Source of the DNA: Erysipelotrichaceae bacterium
Lineage (GTDB): Bacteria; Bacillota_I; Bacilli_A; RFN20; CAG-826
DNA: 41,375 bases
Direction of reading: 5' to 3'
Assembly (NCBI GenBank): GCA_015059105.1
Contig: SVBB01000002.1
Span: 124,728 to 166,102 of the forward strand
Of this stretch, positions 8,415 through 16,928 are shown one piece after another. Position numbers and translations under genes: made by a program. The notes beneath the pieces are model-generated. The model saw only the letters and a program-made list of their open reading frames with translations. It ran no database searches and was not told the DNA's origin. The stretch's first letter is position 1. Every line of letters starts with the position of its first letter.

Positions 8415-9692
8415 ATGAGCAGAACAGTTAACAAATTACCAAATGCCCATGTCGAAGTCATTTGTCCAGTTGATGAAAAAACTTGGAAAGACGCGCAGGA
8501 AGCGGCATTCAAGAAATTAGCCGCGAATATTCAAATTCCTGGTTTTAGAAAAGGAAAAGCTCCAGAGAACATGGTCCGTGGCAAAGTGAACCAAGGCCAA
8601 GTTTTAGATGAAGCAATCAACGCGATTCTTCCAAAATTATATAAGGCGATTCTCGAAGAAGATAAAATCGAACCATACGCCCAACCAAAAGTCGATGTCA
8701 CTAAAATCAGCGACACTGAACTCGAAGTCAAATTTACTATCACAGTCGCTCCAGAAGTGAAGCTAGGTAAATATAAAGGCTTAGAAATCGGTAAGACTGA
8801 TGTCAGTGTTAACGATGACGAAGTTGAAGAAGCCATCAAACGCTTACTCGAAAATAGTGGTACTCTCATCGTCAAAGAAGGCAAAGCTGAAAAAGGCGAT
8901 ACAGTCGTCTTAGATTTCAAAGGCACAGTCGACGGTAAAGAATTCGAAGGTGGCAGCGCGGAAAACTATGAATTAGTCTTAGGTAGCAACGCTTTCATCC
9001 CAGGTTTCGAAGATCAATTAGTCGGTAGTGAAGCTGGTTCCCATGTCGATGTCAAAGTCAAATTCCCAGAACAATACACTGAAGAATTAAAGGGTAAAGA
9101 TGCTGTCTTCGCTTGCGATATTCATGAAGTGAAGAGCAGAAAACCAGCCACTTTAGATGAAGAATTTGTCAAAGACCAAGGCATTAAAGGTGTTGAAACA
9201 ATCGATCAACTCAAAGAACATCAAAAACAATCTTTATTAACTTCTAAAGAAGCTAATGCCAAGAGCGAATACTTCAACAAATTAATCGAAGCCATCGTTA
9301 AAGATAGCAAAATCGAACTCCCAGAAGAAATCGTCGATTCTCAGTTTGCTTCTAGAAAAGAAGAATTCGAACAAAGAATGCAACAATCTGGCTTAAATAA
9401 AGAGCAATATTTACAAATTATCGGTCAAACTGAAGATGATTTAAACAAACAACTCAGAGAAAATGCGACTAGAGAAGTGACAAACTATTTAGTTTTAGAA
9501 GCCGTCGGCAAAGAAGAAAAATTAAATGTTGTGACTGATGAAGAAGTCGAATTTGAAATGAGCAAATTGGCAGAACAATACGGCATGACACTTGATCAAG
9601 TGAAAAATGCTCTCAACCCAAATATTGGTCAATTCAAGAACCAACTCATGATGGGCAAAATTGAAAAATTCTTAATTGAAAATAACAAATAA
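8415..9692 (+). CDS. tig: Trigger factor (ribosome-associated chaperone and prolyl isomerase)
   Basis: A protein of 425 residues, the family length. The N-terminal ribosome-binding domain has the signature loop GFRKGKAP (about residues 42-49), which contacts the ribosome near the exit tunnel. The FKBP-type PPIase domain spans about 150-240 (KGDTVVLDFKGTVDGKEFEGG ... IPGFEDQLVG). A long helical C-terminal domain with IELPEEIVDSQ cradles nascent chains. It is the first gene of an operon with lon (15 nt downstream) and engB. In many Bacilli clpX sits between tig and lon; it is absent here. Confidence 0.97.
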   Translation: MSRTVNKLPNAHVEVICPVDEKTWKDAQEAAFKKLAANIQIPGFRKGKAPENMVRGKVNQGQVLDEAINAILPKLYKAILEEDKIEPYAQPKVDVTKISDTELEVKFTITVAPEVKLGKYKGLEIGKTDVSVNDDEVEEAIKRLLENSGTLIVKEGKAEKGDTVVLDFKGTVDGKEFEGGSAENYELVLGSNAFIPGFEDQLVGSEAGSHVDVKVKFPEQYTEELKGKDAVFACDIHEVKSRKPATLDEEFVKDQGIKGVETIDQLKEHQKQSLLTSKEANAKSEYFNKLIEAIVKDSKIELPEEIVDSQFASRKEEFEQRMQQSGLNKEQYLQIIGQTEDDLNKQLRENATREVTNYLVLEAVGKEEKLNVVTDEEVEFEMSKLAEQYGMTLDQVKNALNPNIGQFKNQLMMGKIEKFLIENNK

Positions 9693-9707
9693 TAAGGAGG
9701 TAGTTCT

Positions 9708-12029
9708 ATGGGTAAAGTAAAAACCCTCACTCTTCCACTGATCATCACTCGTGGCATGATCGTTTTTCCTGGCAACCAAAAACTCGTGGAAGCCGGGCGA
9801 AAATTCTCGATAAACGCTGTTAATCAAGCGCGTAGTGATTCATTATTATTCCTCACTGCTCAGAAAAACGCAGCAGTGGAAAATCCTGGTGCGGATGATA
9901 TTTATAACATTGGTACTCTCTGCCGCATTCTTTCCATCACTGAAAGAGAGAATGCTGTCAAAGTGCGTATCGAAGTCATCGAAAGAGTCAAATTCGAAGA
10001 TGTCCATTACGATGATGCAACACGTACATTTATCGCGACAGGTCGCACCCTTGATAATCCGGAAAATAATGACCCAGAAGTGGAAAGCGCATATTTAGAT
10101 GCGATTACATCAACATTAGATTCCCTTCCATCCGTGGTTGCTAATATGCCTAAGGCATTAATCAACCAAATCAGCAAAAGCGAAGACTTAATCTCTGTTT
10201 TATATTCTTTAGCAGCGTTCGTCGATGCTTCGGCGAGTCAAAAGCAAGAACTATTAGAGATTAATGACACTCCAACTTTATTCACCGCGGTGATGAATCT
10301 CGTCAAAGGTGAAGAAACGAAGAGCAAAATTGAATCCGATATCAATGAAGCGGTCAGAAAACAGTCTGACAAAGCGCAAAAAGAATATTTCTTAAGAGAA
10401 AAATTAAAAGCGATTAAAAAAGAACTCGGTGAAAATACCGATGATAATTCCTCTCCCGATGCGGTTTTAGAAAAACTTGAAAAAGAACCATATCCAGAGA
10501 ATGTGAAGAAAAAGGTGAAATCCGAACTCAAGAAGTTTGAGATGATGCCACAAGGATCTTTGGAAGCCGCTTTGATTCAAAGCTATGTCGATGTTCTTAT
10601 GAACATTCCATGGTATCAAAAAACAGAAGATGATAACGACTTAACAAATGTCGAACGCATCTTAGATGAAGACCATTACGGTTTAGAGACTCCAAAGAAG
10701 AGAATTGTTGAATATTTAGCAGTTAAAAAATTAACTGGTAACTTAAAATCCCCAATCCTTTGCTTCTATGGTCCGCCTGGAACAGGTAAGACTTCTTTAG
10801 GCAAATCCATCGCTCGTGCACTAGGAAGAAAATTCTTCAAATGTTCATTAGGCGGTATTTCCGATGAAGCCGAAATCAGAGGACATAGACGTACATATGT
10901 CGGTTCTATGCCAGGTAGAATTATCCAGGGGATGAGAAAAGCTGGTGTTTCTAATCCTGTCTTCTTATTAGATGAAGTCGATAAATTAGCCTCTTCTTAT
11001 AAAGGCGATCCAGCTTCAGCCCTTCTTGAAGTTTTAGACCCAGAGCAAAATAATGCCTTTAACGATAACTATGTTGAAGAACCATATGATTTAAGTGATG
11101 TCTTATTCATTTGTACTGCTAACTATTTAGAAAATGTTCCTGGTCCATTAAGAGATCGATTAGAGTTAATCGAATTATCTTCTTATACCGAACTTGAAAA
11201 ACTTCAAATCGCGAAGAACCATTTGGTGAAGAAACAAACAGAAATCAATGGTTTAACTCTTGAACAAGCCGCCTTTGATGATGATGCGATTATGTATATC
11301 ATTCAAAGATACACTCGTGAAAGTGGGGTTCGTGAATTAGAAAGAAAGATTTCTTCTTGTTTAAGAAAAGTCGCGGTCTCTATCGTTAAAGATTCTTCTA
11401 TTGAACATGTTCAAATCACCATTGATAAGGTCAGAGAATATCTCGGAGTTGAAATCTTTGATAACAGCAAAAAAGAAGCCGAAAAACAAATCGGTGTCGT
11501 CACTGGACTTGCTTATACCCAGTTCGGTGGAGATATTCTTCCAATTGAAGTCAACTATTTCAAAGGTAAAGGTGGCTTAGTTTTAACTGGTAAATTAGGC
11601 GATGTGATGAAGGAATCAGCGAGTATCGCCCTCGACTATGTCAAAGCGAATGCGGAGAAATTCAAAGTTGATCCTGACATCTTCGCGAATAATGATATTC
11701 ATATCCACGTTCCTGAAGGAGCGGTTCCAAAAGATGGGCCATCTGCTGGTGTCGCTATCACATGTGCAATCATCTCTTGTTTAAGTGGACGTCCAGTTAA
11801 TCCTGACGTCGCGATGACTGGTGAAGTGACTCTAAGAGGTAATGCCTTACCAATCGGAGGATTAAGAGAAAAATCTCTCGCTGCGTTAAGAAGCGGTATC
11901 AAAACGATTATCGTTCCATACGATAACAAGAAAGATGTCGAAGAGCTTCCACAAGAAGTCAAAGATAATCTCAAGATTGTCTATATGAAGAAAGTGGAAG
12001 ATGCAATCGCTGTCTGTTTAACGGAATAA
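9708..12029 (+). CDS. lon: ATP-dependent Lon protease
   Basis: A protein of 773 residues, the usual size. The N-terminal substrate-binding domain (about 1-200) and a helical linker precede the AAA+ module with Walker A GPPGTGKTS (about 355-363), Walker B VFLLDEVDK (about 418-426) and the arginine-finger region. The C-terminal S16 protease domain has catalytic Ser in PKDGPSAGVA (about 678) and Lys in GGLREK (about 721). It degrades misfolded and short-lived regulatory proteins in the cytoplasm. A Shine-Dalgarno AAGGAGG lies before the ATG. It is the middle gene of the tig-lon-engB operon. Confidence 0.98.
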   Translation: MGKVKTLTLPLIITRGMIVFPGNQKLVEAGRKFSINAVNQARSDSLLFLTAQKNAAVENPGADDIYNIGTLCRILSITERENAVKVRIEVIERVKFEDVHYDDATRTFIATGRTLDNPENNDPEVESAYLDAITSTLDSLPSVVANMPKALINQISKSEDLISVLYSLAAFVDASASQKQELLEINDTPTLFTAVMNLVKGEETKSKIESDINEAVRKQSDKAQKEYFLREKLKAIKKELGENTDDNSSPDAVLEKLEKEPYPENVKKKVKSELKKFEMMPQGSLEAALIQSYVDVLMNIPWYQKTEDDNDLTNVERILDEDHYGLETPKKRIVEYLAVKKLTGNLKSPILCFYGPPGTGKTSLGKSIARALGRKFFKCSLGGISDEAEIRGHRRTYVGSMPGRIIQGMRKAGVSNPVFLLDEVDKLASSYKGDPASALLEVLDPEQNNAFNDNYVEEPYDLSDVLFICTANYLENVPGPLRDRLELIELSSYTELEKLQIAKNHLVKKQTEINGLTLEQAAFDDDAIMYIIQRYTRESGVRELERKISSCLRKVAVSIVKDSSIEHVQITIDKVREYLGVEIFDNSKKEAEKQIGVVTGLAYTQFGGDILPIEVNYFKGKGGLVLTGKLGDVMKESASIALDYVKANAEKFKVDPDIFANNDIHIHVPEGAVPKDGPSAGVAITCAIISCLSGRPVNPDVAMTGEVTLRGNALPIGGLREKSLAALRSGIKTIIVPYDNKKDVEELPQEVKDNLKIVYMKKVEDAIAVCLTE

Positions 12030-12031
12030 TT

Positions 12032-12607
12032 ATGATCAATTTTGCCAACGCGGCTTTTGTAAAGTCGGCAACAAAATTAAGTGAAATCCCCTCCCTAGCC
12101 ATGGGAGAGGTTTTACTCGTTGGTAAATCAAATGTTGGTAAATCGACATTTATCAATAACATCACTAATAAGAAGAAACTAGCCTATACATCTTCTAAAC
12201 CTGGTCACACTCAATTATTAAATTATTATAATATCGATAATAAGTTTTATATGGTTGACGCTCCAGGATATGGCTATGCTTCTAAAGGTGTGGATTTAGA
12301 TGCTTTGTTTGGTAAGATGATGGATGAGTATTTTAAAAATCCACGTCTCAAATTAGTAGTGGTCCTCCTCGATTCAAGAAGAGAACTCGGGGAAAACGAT
12401 GTCGAGATTATCAATTATTTACACGATCAAAAAATCCCATTATTAATCCTCTTTACTAAATGCGACAAGATTAACCAAAAAGAGAAGGCGGCTTTACTAA
12501 AACACATCAAAGAAGTTGGCGTGGATGATGATTACTTCTTCGTCTCTTCTCTTAGTAAGATTAATATCGACAAAGTAAAAGGATATATTGAAAATATCGT
12601 CAAATAA
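12032..12607 (+). CDS. engB: Ribosome-biogenesis GTP-binding protein EngB/YsxC
   Basis: A protein of 191 residues. G1 is GKSNVGKST (about 31-39), G3 is DAPGYG (about 76-81), G4 is TKCD (family consensus TKxD) and G5 is SSLSK. This small TRAFAC GTPase acts in late assembly of the 50S subunit. It begins 2 nt after the lon stop, with the Shine-Dalgarno inside the lon end, so it is the last gene of the operon and is followed directly by a terminator. Confidence 0.95.
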   Translation: MINFANAAFVKSATKLSEIPSLAMGEVLLVGKSNVGKSTFINNITNKKKLAYTSSKPGHTQLLNYYNIDNKFYMVDAPGYGYASKGVDLDALFGKMMDEYFKNPRLKLVVVLLDSRRELGENDVEIINYLHDQKIPLLILFTKCDKINQKEKAALLKHIKEVGVDDDYFFVSSLSKINIDKVKGYIENIVK

Positions 12608-12627
12608 TATTTGAATAATTGCTTAGC

Positions 12628-12659
12628 AACTGTCCAGAAGAAAAATGGGCAGTTTTTTA
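12628..12659 (+). terminator. Terminator of tig-lon-engB operon
   Basis: AACTGTCC (12628-12635) pairs with GGGCAGTT (12647-12654), with one G-U pair, around an 11-nt loop, then T5. Confidence 0.85.
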
Positions 12660-12701
12660 TTTGTCTAAAGTAGGAAAAGTGGGGAAAATGTCATTTTCAT
12701 A

Positions 12702-12729
12702 TTGTTTATTTACCTCTAAAAGTTATAAT
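12702..12729 (+). promoter_or_regulatory. Promoter of malQ, near-leaderless
   Basis: TTGTTT (12702-12707), 16-nt spacer, TATAAT (12724-12729). The predicted start lies about 5 nt before ATG 12741 and there is no Shine-Dalgarno. Confidence 0.6.
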
Positions 12730-12740
12730 TAAATTAACAT

Positions 12741-14156
12741 ATGAGACAAAATGTAGGTATATTGCTCCCAGTAGCATCTTTGCCGAGTGAATTCGGAATC
12801 GGTGATTTTGGACCGAACGCTTATCGTTTTATCGATTGGCTTAGCAAACATCATTACCGTTATTGGCAAGTCTTGCCACTTAATCCACTTGGTTTTGGCA
12901 ATTCGCCATATATGTCGACTTGTTCCATCGCTTTAGACAGTCGATATATATCTTTAGAAGTTCTTGAAGAACAAGGACTCATTTTGAATGTTCCACATTA
13001 TCGTGAGAACTCCCCATATATCAATTATGAAAAAGCCGGTGCTTTTAAAGATAAGTGGGTTTACAAAGCGTATTTAAATTACCGCAAGGGGAAAATGGAG
13101 GCTCTTAAAAAATTCAAAACTCGCCATCCTTGGGTGATGCAATACGCGACTTATGAAGCGTTTAAAAAGCATAATAATTACGCCCCATGGAATTATTGGA
13201 GCGATGAAGAAATTCATTATTATGAAAATCACAACAACCCTCCAAAAAGATATTTAAAAGAAATCGATTATATCGTCTTTAAACAATATTTAGCCCATAA
13301 CCAATGGAGAAGACTTCTTTCCTATGCGAGAAGTAAGAACGTCAAAATCATCGATGATATGCCTTTCTATGTCGGCTTTGATTCGATGGAATGCTGGCTT
13401 AACAAGAGCTTATTCGCATTTGATGAAAACAATAGACAAACGCAAGTTGGTGGCTGTCCACCAGATGCCTTCTCTGATTCTGGTCAATTATGGGGCTCCC
13501 CAATCTACCTCTTCGATAAGATGAAGGAAGACGGTTATAAATTATTAGTTGATAGAACTGGTTATCTCGGCAATATGTGCGATTATTTAAGAATCGATCA
13601 CTTTAGAGCCTTTGATACATATTACGTCATTCCAGGCGACGCGAAAGATGCACGTATTGGTGAATGGAAAGTTGGTCCTAGAGACGAATTCTTCCATATC
13701 TTAAAAGAAAGATATCCAAACGTGAAGATTATCGCGGAAGACTTAGGCGACTTATTCCCATCTGTTATTGAACTCAGAGATAGACTTGGTTTACCAGGTA
13801 TGTACATTGAAGAATTCAAATTATTTGAACCAAATGCGACTGCTGGTAAAAATATGATCGTCTATACTGGGACACATGATAACAACACCCTTTATGGATG
13901 GATTAAAGATTTAAAACCAGAAGATTTAAAATTCTTGACTGAGAAATTTAACTGCAAACCACATCAATTATATAAAAAGATTATCGATCACGTCTTATCC
14001 TTAGAAAGCTTCATGACGATTTTCCCTCTTCAAGATGTTCTCAAATTAGACGGGAAAGCGCGTTTGAATCTTCCAGGAACATGTGGCTATCCTAACTGGG
14101 CGTGGAGATTAAAGAGTTTTGACCAACTCAAAAAAGCCAAATTTAAAATTAAATAA
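12741..14156 (+). CDS. malQ: 4-alpha-glucanotransferase (amylomaltase, GH77)
   Basis: A protein of 471 residues, slightly shorter than the usual 490-500. It begins with the family signature GILLPVASLPSEFGIGDFG and LPLNPLGFGNSPY. Catalytic residues are the nucleophile Asp in LRIDHFRAFD (about 286), the acid/base Glu in IIAEDLGD (about 333) and the stabilising Asp in YTGTHDNNTLYG (about 378). It transfers alpha-1,4-glucan segments between maltooligosaccharides in the cytoplasm. The two following genes are 11 and 16 nt apart and end at a shared terminator, suggesting one transcription unit. Together with the GH13 enzyme at 24.5 kb it points to maltodextrin or glycogen use. Confidence 0.96.
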   Translation: MRQNVGILLPVASLPSEFGIGDFGPNAYRFIDWLSKHHYRYWQVLPLNPLGFGNSPYMSTCSIALDSRYISLEVLEEQGLILNVPHYRENSPYINYEKAGAFKDKWVYKAYLNYRKGKMEALKKFKTRHPWVMQYATYEAFKKHNNYAPWNYWSDEEIHYYENHNNPPKRYLKEIDYIVFKQYLAHNQWRRLLSYARSKNVKIIDDMPFYVGFDSMECWLNKSLFAFDENNRQTQVGGCPPDAFSDSGQLWGSPIYLFDKMKEDGYKLLVDRTGYLGNMCDYLRIDHFRAFDTYYVIPGDAKDARIGEWKVGPRDEFFHILKERYPNVKIIAEDLGDLFPSVIELRDRLGLPGMYIEEFKLFEPNATAGKNMIVYTGTHDNNTLYGWIKDLKPEDLKFLTEKFNCKPHQLYKKIIDHVLSLESFMTIFPLQDVLKLDGKARLNLPGTCGYPNWAWRLKSFDQLKKAKFKIK

Positions 14157-14167
14157 AGGTGATCGTT

Positions 14168-15340
14168 ATGGCGAAAAGAATTAAGAAAGTATATAACACA
14201 AAATTGTTATACCGTTGGAGTTTACCTCTTTGGTTTACTCTTCTTTTCATCGCTGTAGTGGTGGCACCTATTGTTTTATCTGTTTTCTTACAGGCTTTTA
14301 CTTTTAACAATGGTAGTGAACTCATCATCACCTCCAAAGATATCGTGATGAATTTATTCAAACAACCAAGCGGGAATTTTGCGGTATTTGTTGAACAAGT
14401 TGTCGCTCCAATTAAAGCCGCTAGCCAAGTCAAAGGTTTGATTTTAGAAATTGCCGTTGTCTATGTTCTACCAATCGCTGGAATATTAGTTGCGCTTTTC
14501 GATGTCATCTTGGTGATTTTCTTCTTAGTGGGGCTTCTTTCTGGAAGATTGTTCCACTGGGGAGGACCATTTAAACTCAGCATTGTAGCGACCATTTTTG
14601 CTTTTATTTATTTCGGTGGTATTATCGGATTAACATATTTCTTAAATTTCAAATTCCCATCCCTAGCTGGTATGGCATCATTTAAGTTAGGCTGTATGTA
14701 TTCCATCATCTATTTAAGTGCGATGCTCGGTGGCACAATCATTTTGGGCATCATCTATGCCGCGGGATTTAAAAAGAGAGAATTCATTCCAAATAAAACT
14801 TATTTAGAGAATTTTATTCAACAGATGAATCATGGTCATAATGCTTCTATTGGATATGTCCCTCAACCAATCATCATCAATAATAATCAAGGAGAGAAAG
14901 CTGCTCCACAAAACAATCAACCACCAGTGATTGTTAATGCTGCTCCAATCCCTGAAAAAGTCGTGGAGACACGCGTTGTTACTAAAGTAAAGAAAGTCCA
15001 CGAGACTGAAGTTGATCCAACTTTAAAATACATTTCTGGACATGCTTATGCGAAGAATGTTCATCTTCAATCAGCGACTATTCCAGAAGGAGTGGATAAG
15101 ATTGGTCCATCCGCCTTCTCTAACTGCGTCAATTTAAAAATAGTAACTATTCCAACCTCCGTTAAGGAAATCGGTTATAATGCCTTCTTCAACTGCAAAG
15201 GTTTAGAAAAGATTGTCTACGCTGGCAGAAAAGAAGAGTGGCGAAAAATTAAAAGAGGTTCTAACTGGCTTAGCAAAGCCGGTACAACTATTGTTTCGTG
15301 TTTAGACGGAGCAATACAGGTAAATCCATATCGTAAATAA
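14168..15340 (+). CDS. Membrane protein with C-terminal BspA-type leucine-rich repeats
   Basis: A protein of 390 residues. The first 210 residues carry about four hydrophobic segments, three of them tightly grouped (about 95-120, 135-160 and 170-200). A polar linker follows, rich in Asn/Gln/Pro (about 225-265). The end has two LRR_5/BspA-like repeats: SATIPEGVDKIGPSAFSNC and TIPTSVKEIGYNAFFNC, then a partial one with KIVYAGRKEEWRKI. Such repeats usually mediate binding at surfaces. The ATG at 14168 is chosen because AAAGGTGAT lies just upstream; GTG 14159 is inside that site. It lies between malQ and a lipoprotein, probably in one operon. Confidence 0.75.
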   Translation: MAKRIKKVYNTKLLYRWSLPLWFTLLFIAVVVAPIVLSVFLQAFTFNNGSELIITSKDIVMNLFKQPSGNFAVFVEQVVAPIKAASQVKGLILEIAVVYVLPIAGILVALFDVILVIFFLVGLLSGRLFHWGGPFKLSIVATIFAFIYFGGIIGLTYFLNFKFPSLAGMASFKLGCMYSIIYLSAMLGGTIILGIIYAAGFKKREFIPNKTYLENFIQQMNHGHNASIGYVPQPIIINNNQGEKAAPQNNQPPVIVNAAPIPEKVVETRVVTKVKKVHETEVDPTLKYISGHAYAKNVHLQSATIPEGVDKIGPSAFSNCVNLKIVTIPTSVKEIGYNAFFNCKGLEKIVYAGRKEEWRKIKRGSNWLSKAGTTIVSCLDGAIQVNPYRK

Positions 15341-15356
15341 TAAAGGAGGTATTCTA

Positions 15357-16295
15357 ATGAGCAAAAAACTATTACTTACGTTACTACCGTTAACATTCTT
15401 AGTGGCTGCTTGTAGTGGTGCTAATAGACCAGCACAATCATCCAGTCAACCAACTGGTGTGTCGGCTTCTTCGGTTTCAACACCAGAGTCATCATCTGTT
15501 GAACCAGACCCAGACCCAGAACCAGAACCAGATCCAGGTCAAGAAGGTAGAACTGAACCAGTTGGCATTGGTTTTGAAGTCAAAGTTGGTCAATACTACT
15601 ATGAATTAGTCGAAAACTTACTCCCAGATGAAGGAAGAAATGCCAGCTATACTGCTTCGGATGTTTCTTTTGAAACTGGTGACAAAGTCAGTGTTACTTT
15701 AAATGGTGAAGCTGTTGAAATTTGGGCAGAAGCTGATAAAAATCATGGTGTTTATCCAAACTATGATGAAAGACCACAAGATTCCAAATATGGCGAATTC
15801 ACAATTACTGAAGGCGCGATTGGTAATATCTACTTCCACGTCAACTCCGATGATTCTTATTCCATCTGGATTACTCCAAACCAAGAAGGTGGTGAAGGTG
15901 AAGAAGGTGGCGGCGAAGAAGGCGGCGGTAGTGAACCAGTCGTCAACGCTTACGCAATCTATGCTGGTGATGAAAAAGTCTGTGACTTAACAATGACAGG
16001 CACAAAAGATTATCAACAAAGAGACCAAGCAGAGGCTAAAGGCGTTTCCTTAACTGCTGGCCAACAAATTGCCCTTACAAATACTGGCACAGGCGCTTCC
16101 TGGTTATGCCCAATTGAAGGTTGGTCCTTCGGTGGAAACAGTGAATCTTCTGAAGCTTGGAAAGCATATTTAGAAGTTGTCACTGTTGGTGAAGCCCAAG
16201 TTTGGGAAGTCAAACAAGATGTCACTGTTGATATCTATGCCAAGTTCGCTTGGGGGAACGATTCCATCTACTTCGGCATTGCTGCTGCTGAATAG
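15357..16295 (+). CDS. Two-domain lipoprotein, possibly glycan-binding
   Basis: A protein of 312 residues with lipobox LVAAC (Cys 19), a Ser-rich stretch and an acidic Pro linker (PDPDPEPEPDP, about 50-60). Domain 1 (about 66-175) ends in IYFHVNSDDSYSIWITP, which resembles the end of small starch-binding beta-sandwich modules. A Gly/Glu linker (GGEGEEGGGEEGGG) separates it from domain 2 (about 196-312), which ends in DVTVDIYAKFAWGNDSIYFGI, a similar strand pattern. The two domains therefore look like diverged copies. The position after malQ makes alpha-glucan capture at the cell surface plausible, but this is inference. AAAGGAGG precedes the start. Confidence 0.7.
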   Translation: MSKKLLLTLLPLTFLVAACSGANRPAQSSSQPTGVSASSVSTPESSSVEPDPDPEPEPDPGQEGRTEPVGIGFEVKVGQYYYELVENLLPDEGRNASYTASDVSFETGDKVSVTLNGEAVEIWAEADKNHGVYPNYDERPQDSKYGEFTITEGAIGNIYFHVNSDDSYSIWITPNQEGGEGEEGGGEEGGGSEPVVNAYAIYAGDEKVCDLTMTGTKDYQQRDQAEAKGVSLTAGQQIALTNTGTGASWLCPIEGWSFGGNSESSEAWKAYLEVVTVGEAQVWEVKQDVTVDIYAKFAWGNDSIYFGIAAAE

Positions 16296-16318
16296 TCAAT
16301 CGGTAAGTCAAACATATT

Positions 16319-16346
16319 AAGTGGTGCTTCGGCATCACTTTTTATT
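16319..16346 (+). terminator. Terminator with UUCG tetraloop
   Basis: AAGTGGTGC (16319-16327), loop TTCG, GCATCACTT (16332-16340), with one G-U pair, then T-rich sequence. It ends the malQ-lipoprotein unit. Confidence 0.9.
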
Positions 16347-16373
16347 TGACATAAAAATAATATGTATTAATAT
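16346..16373 (+). promoter_or_regulatory. Promoter of rimP-nusA-infB operon
   Basis: A perfect -35 TTGACA (16346-16351), 16-nt spacer, TAATAT (16368-16373). The transcript would begin near 16380, just before the structured leader. Confidence 0.75.
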
Positions 16374-16380
16374 ATTAATG

Positions 16381-16440
16381 CGTTAAGCAATTAACGTGAC
16401 TCTAGTTTATATAGAGTGGCCTGTTGGTCACTCTTTGTTT
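16381..16440 (+). promoter_or_regulatory. Attenuator-like leader of the rimP-nusA operon
   Basis: Three hairpins follow the promoter directly. The first is CGTTAA-GCAA-TTAACG (16381-16396), with a GNRA loop. The second is ACTCTA (16399-16404) with TAGAGT (16412-16417). The third is AGAGTGGCC-TGTT-GGTCACTCT (16413-16434), nine pairs with one G-U, followed by TTGTTTT, which has terminator form. The second and third share 16413-16417 and exclude each other, as antiterminator and terminator do. NusA, encoded by this operon, affects termination and is an obvious candidate for feedback. Confidence 0.6.
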
Positions 16441-16454
16441 TAATAGGGGTATTT

Positions 16455-16913
16455 ATGAATCTTGTTCTCATTGAAAGCAAACTAAAAGAAGTATTACCAT
16501 CTTGGGGTTATGAACTATGTTCATTATCTTATAAAAAAGAGATGGGAAGATTTGTTTTAGGGGTAGTCGTTGACCGTGTCGAACCAATCGATATGAACGC
16601 GATTTGTGAGGTCAGTGAGAAAATATCTTCATATTTAGATGAAATCGATGATAGTGAAGATATCTACACTCTCGACGTCTCTTCTTTAGGAGCAGAGAAG
16701 CCACTAAAGATTGAGCAACTCGATAAATATGTTTCTCGTTATGTTAATGTTCATCTCATTAATCCAATCGATGGAGAAAATATCTATGAAGGTGACATTA
16801 AAGAAGTGAAAGAAGATAGATTCATCTTAACTATTAAGATCAAGACGAGAGTCAAAGACATTGATATATTATTTAATAATATATATAACATTCGATTAGC
16901 GGTTAAATTTTAA
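16455..16913 (+). CDS. rimP: Ribosome maturation factor RimP
   Basis: A protein of 152 residues, the family size. The N-terminal alpha/beta domain contains the RimP pattern G-x-E-L-x-x-x-x-x (WGYELCSLSYKK) and the DVSSLGAEKPL motif (family consensus VSSPGxxRPL), followed by a C-terminal SH3-like small domain. It binds the 30S subunit during assembly. ATG 16455 is chosen with AGGGG upstream; the frame opens earlier but runs into the leader hairpins. It is the first gene of the cluster, and nusA follows 15 nt after the stop. Confidence 0.93.
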   Translation: MNLVLIESKLKEVLPSWGYELCSLSYKKEMGRFVLGVVVDRVEPIDMNAICEVSEKISSYLDEIDDSEDIYTLDVSSLGAEKPLKIEQLDKYVSRYVNVHLINPIDGENIYEGDIKEVKEDRFILTIKIKTRVKDIDILFNNIYNIRLAVKF

Positions 16914-16928
16914 GGAGTAAAATAAGCT

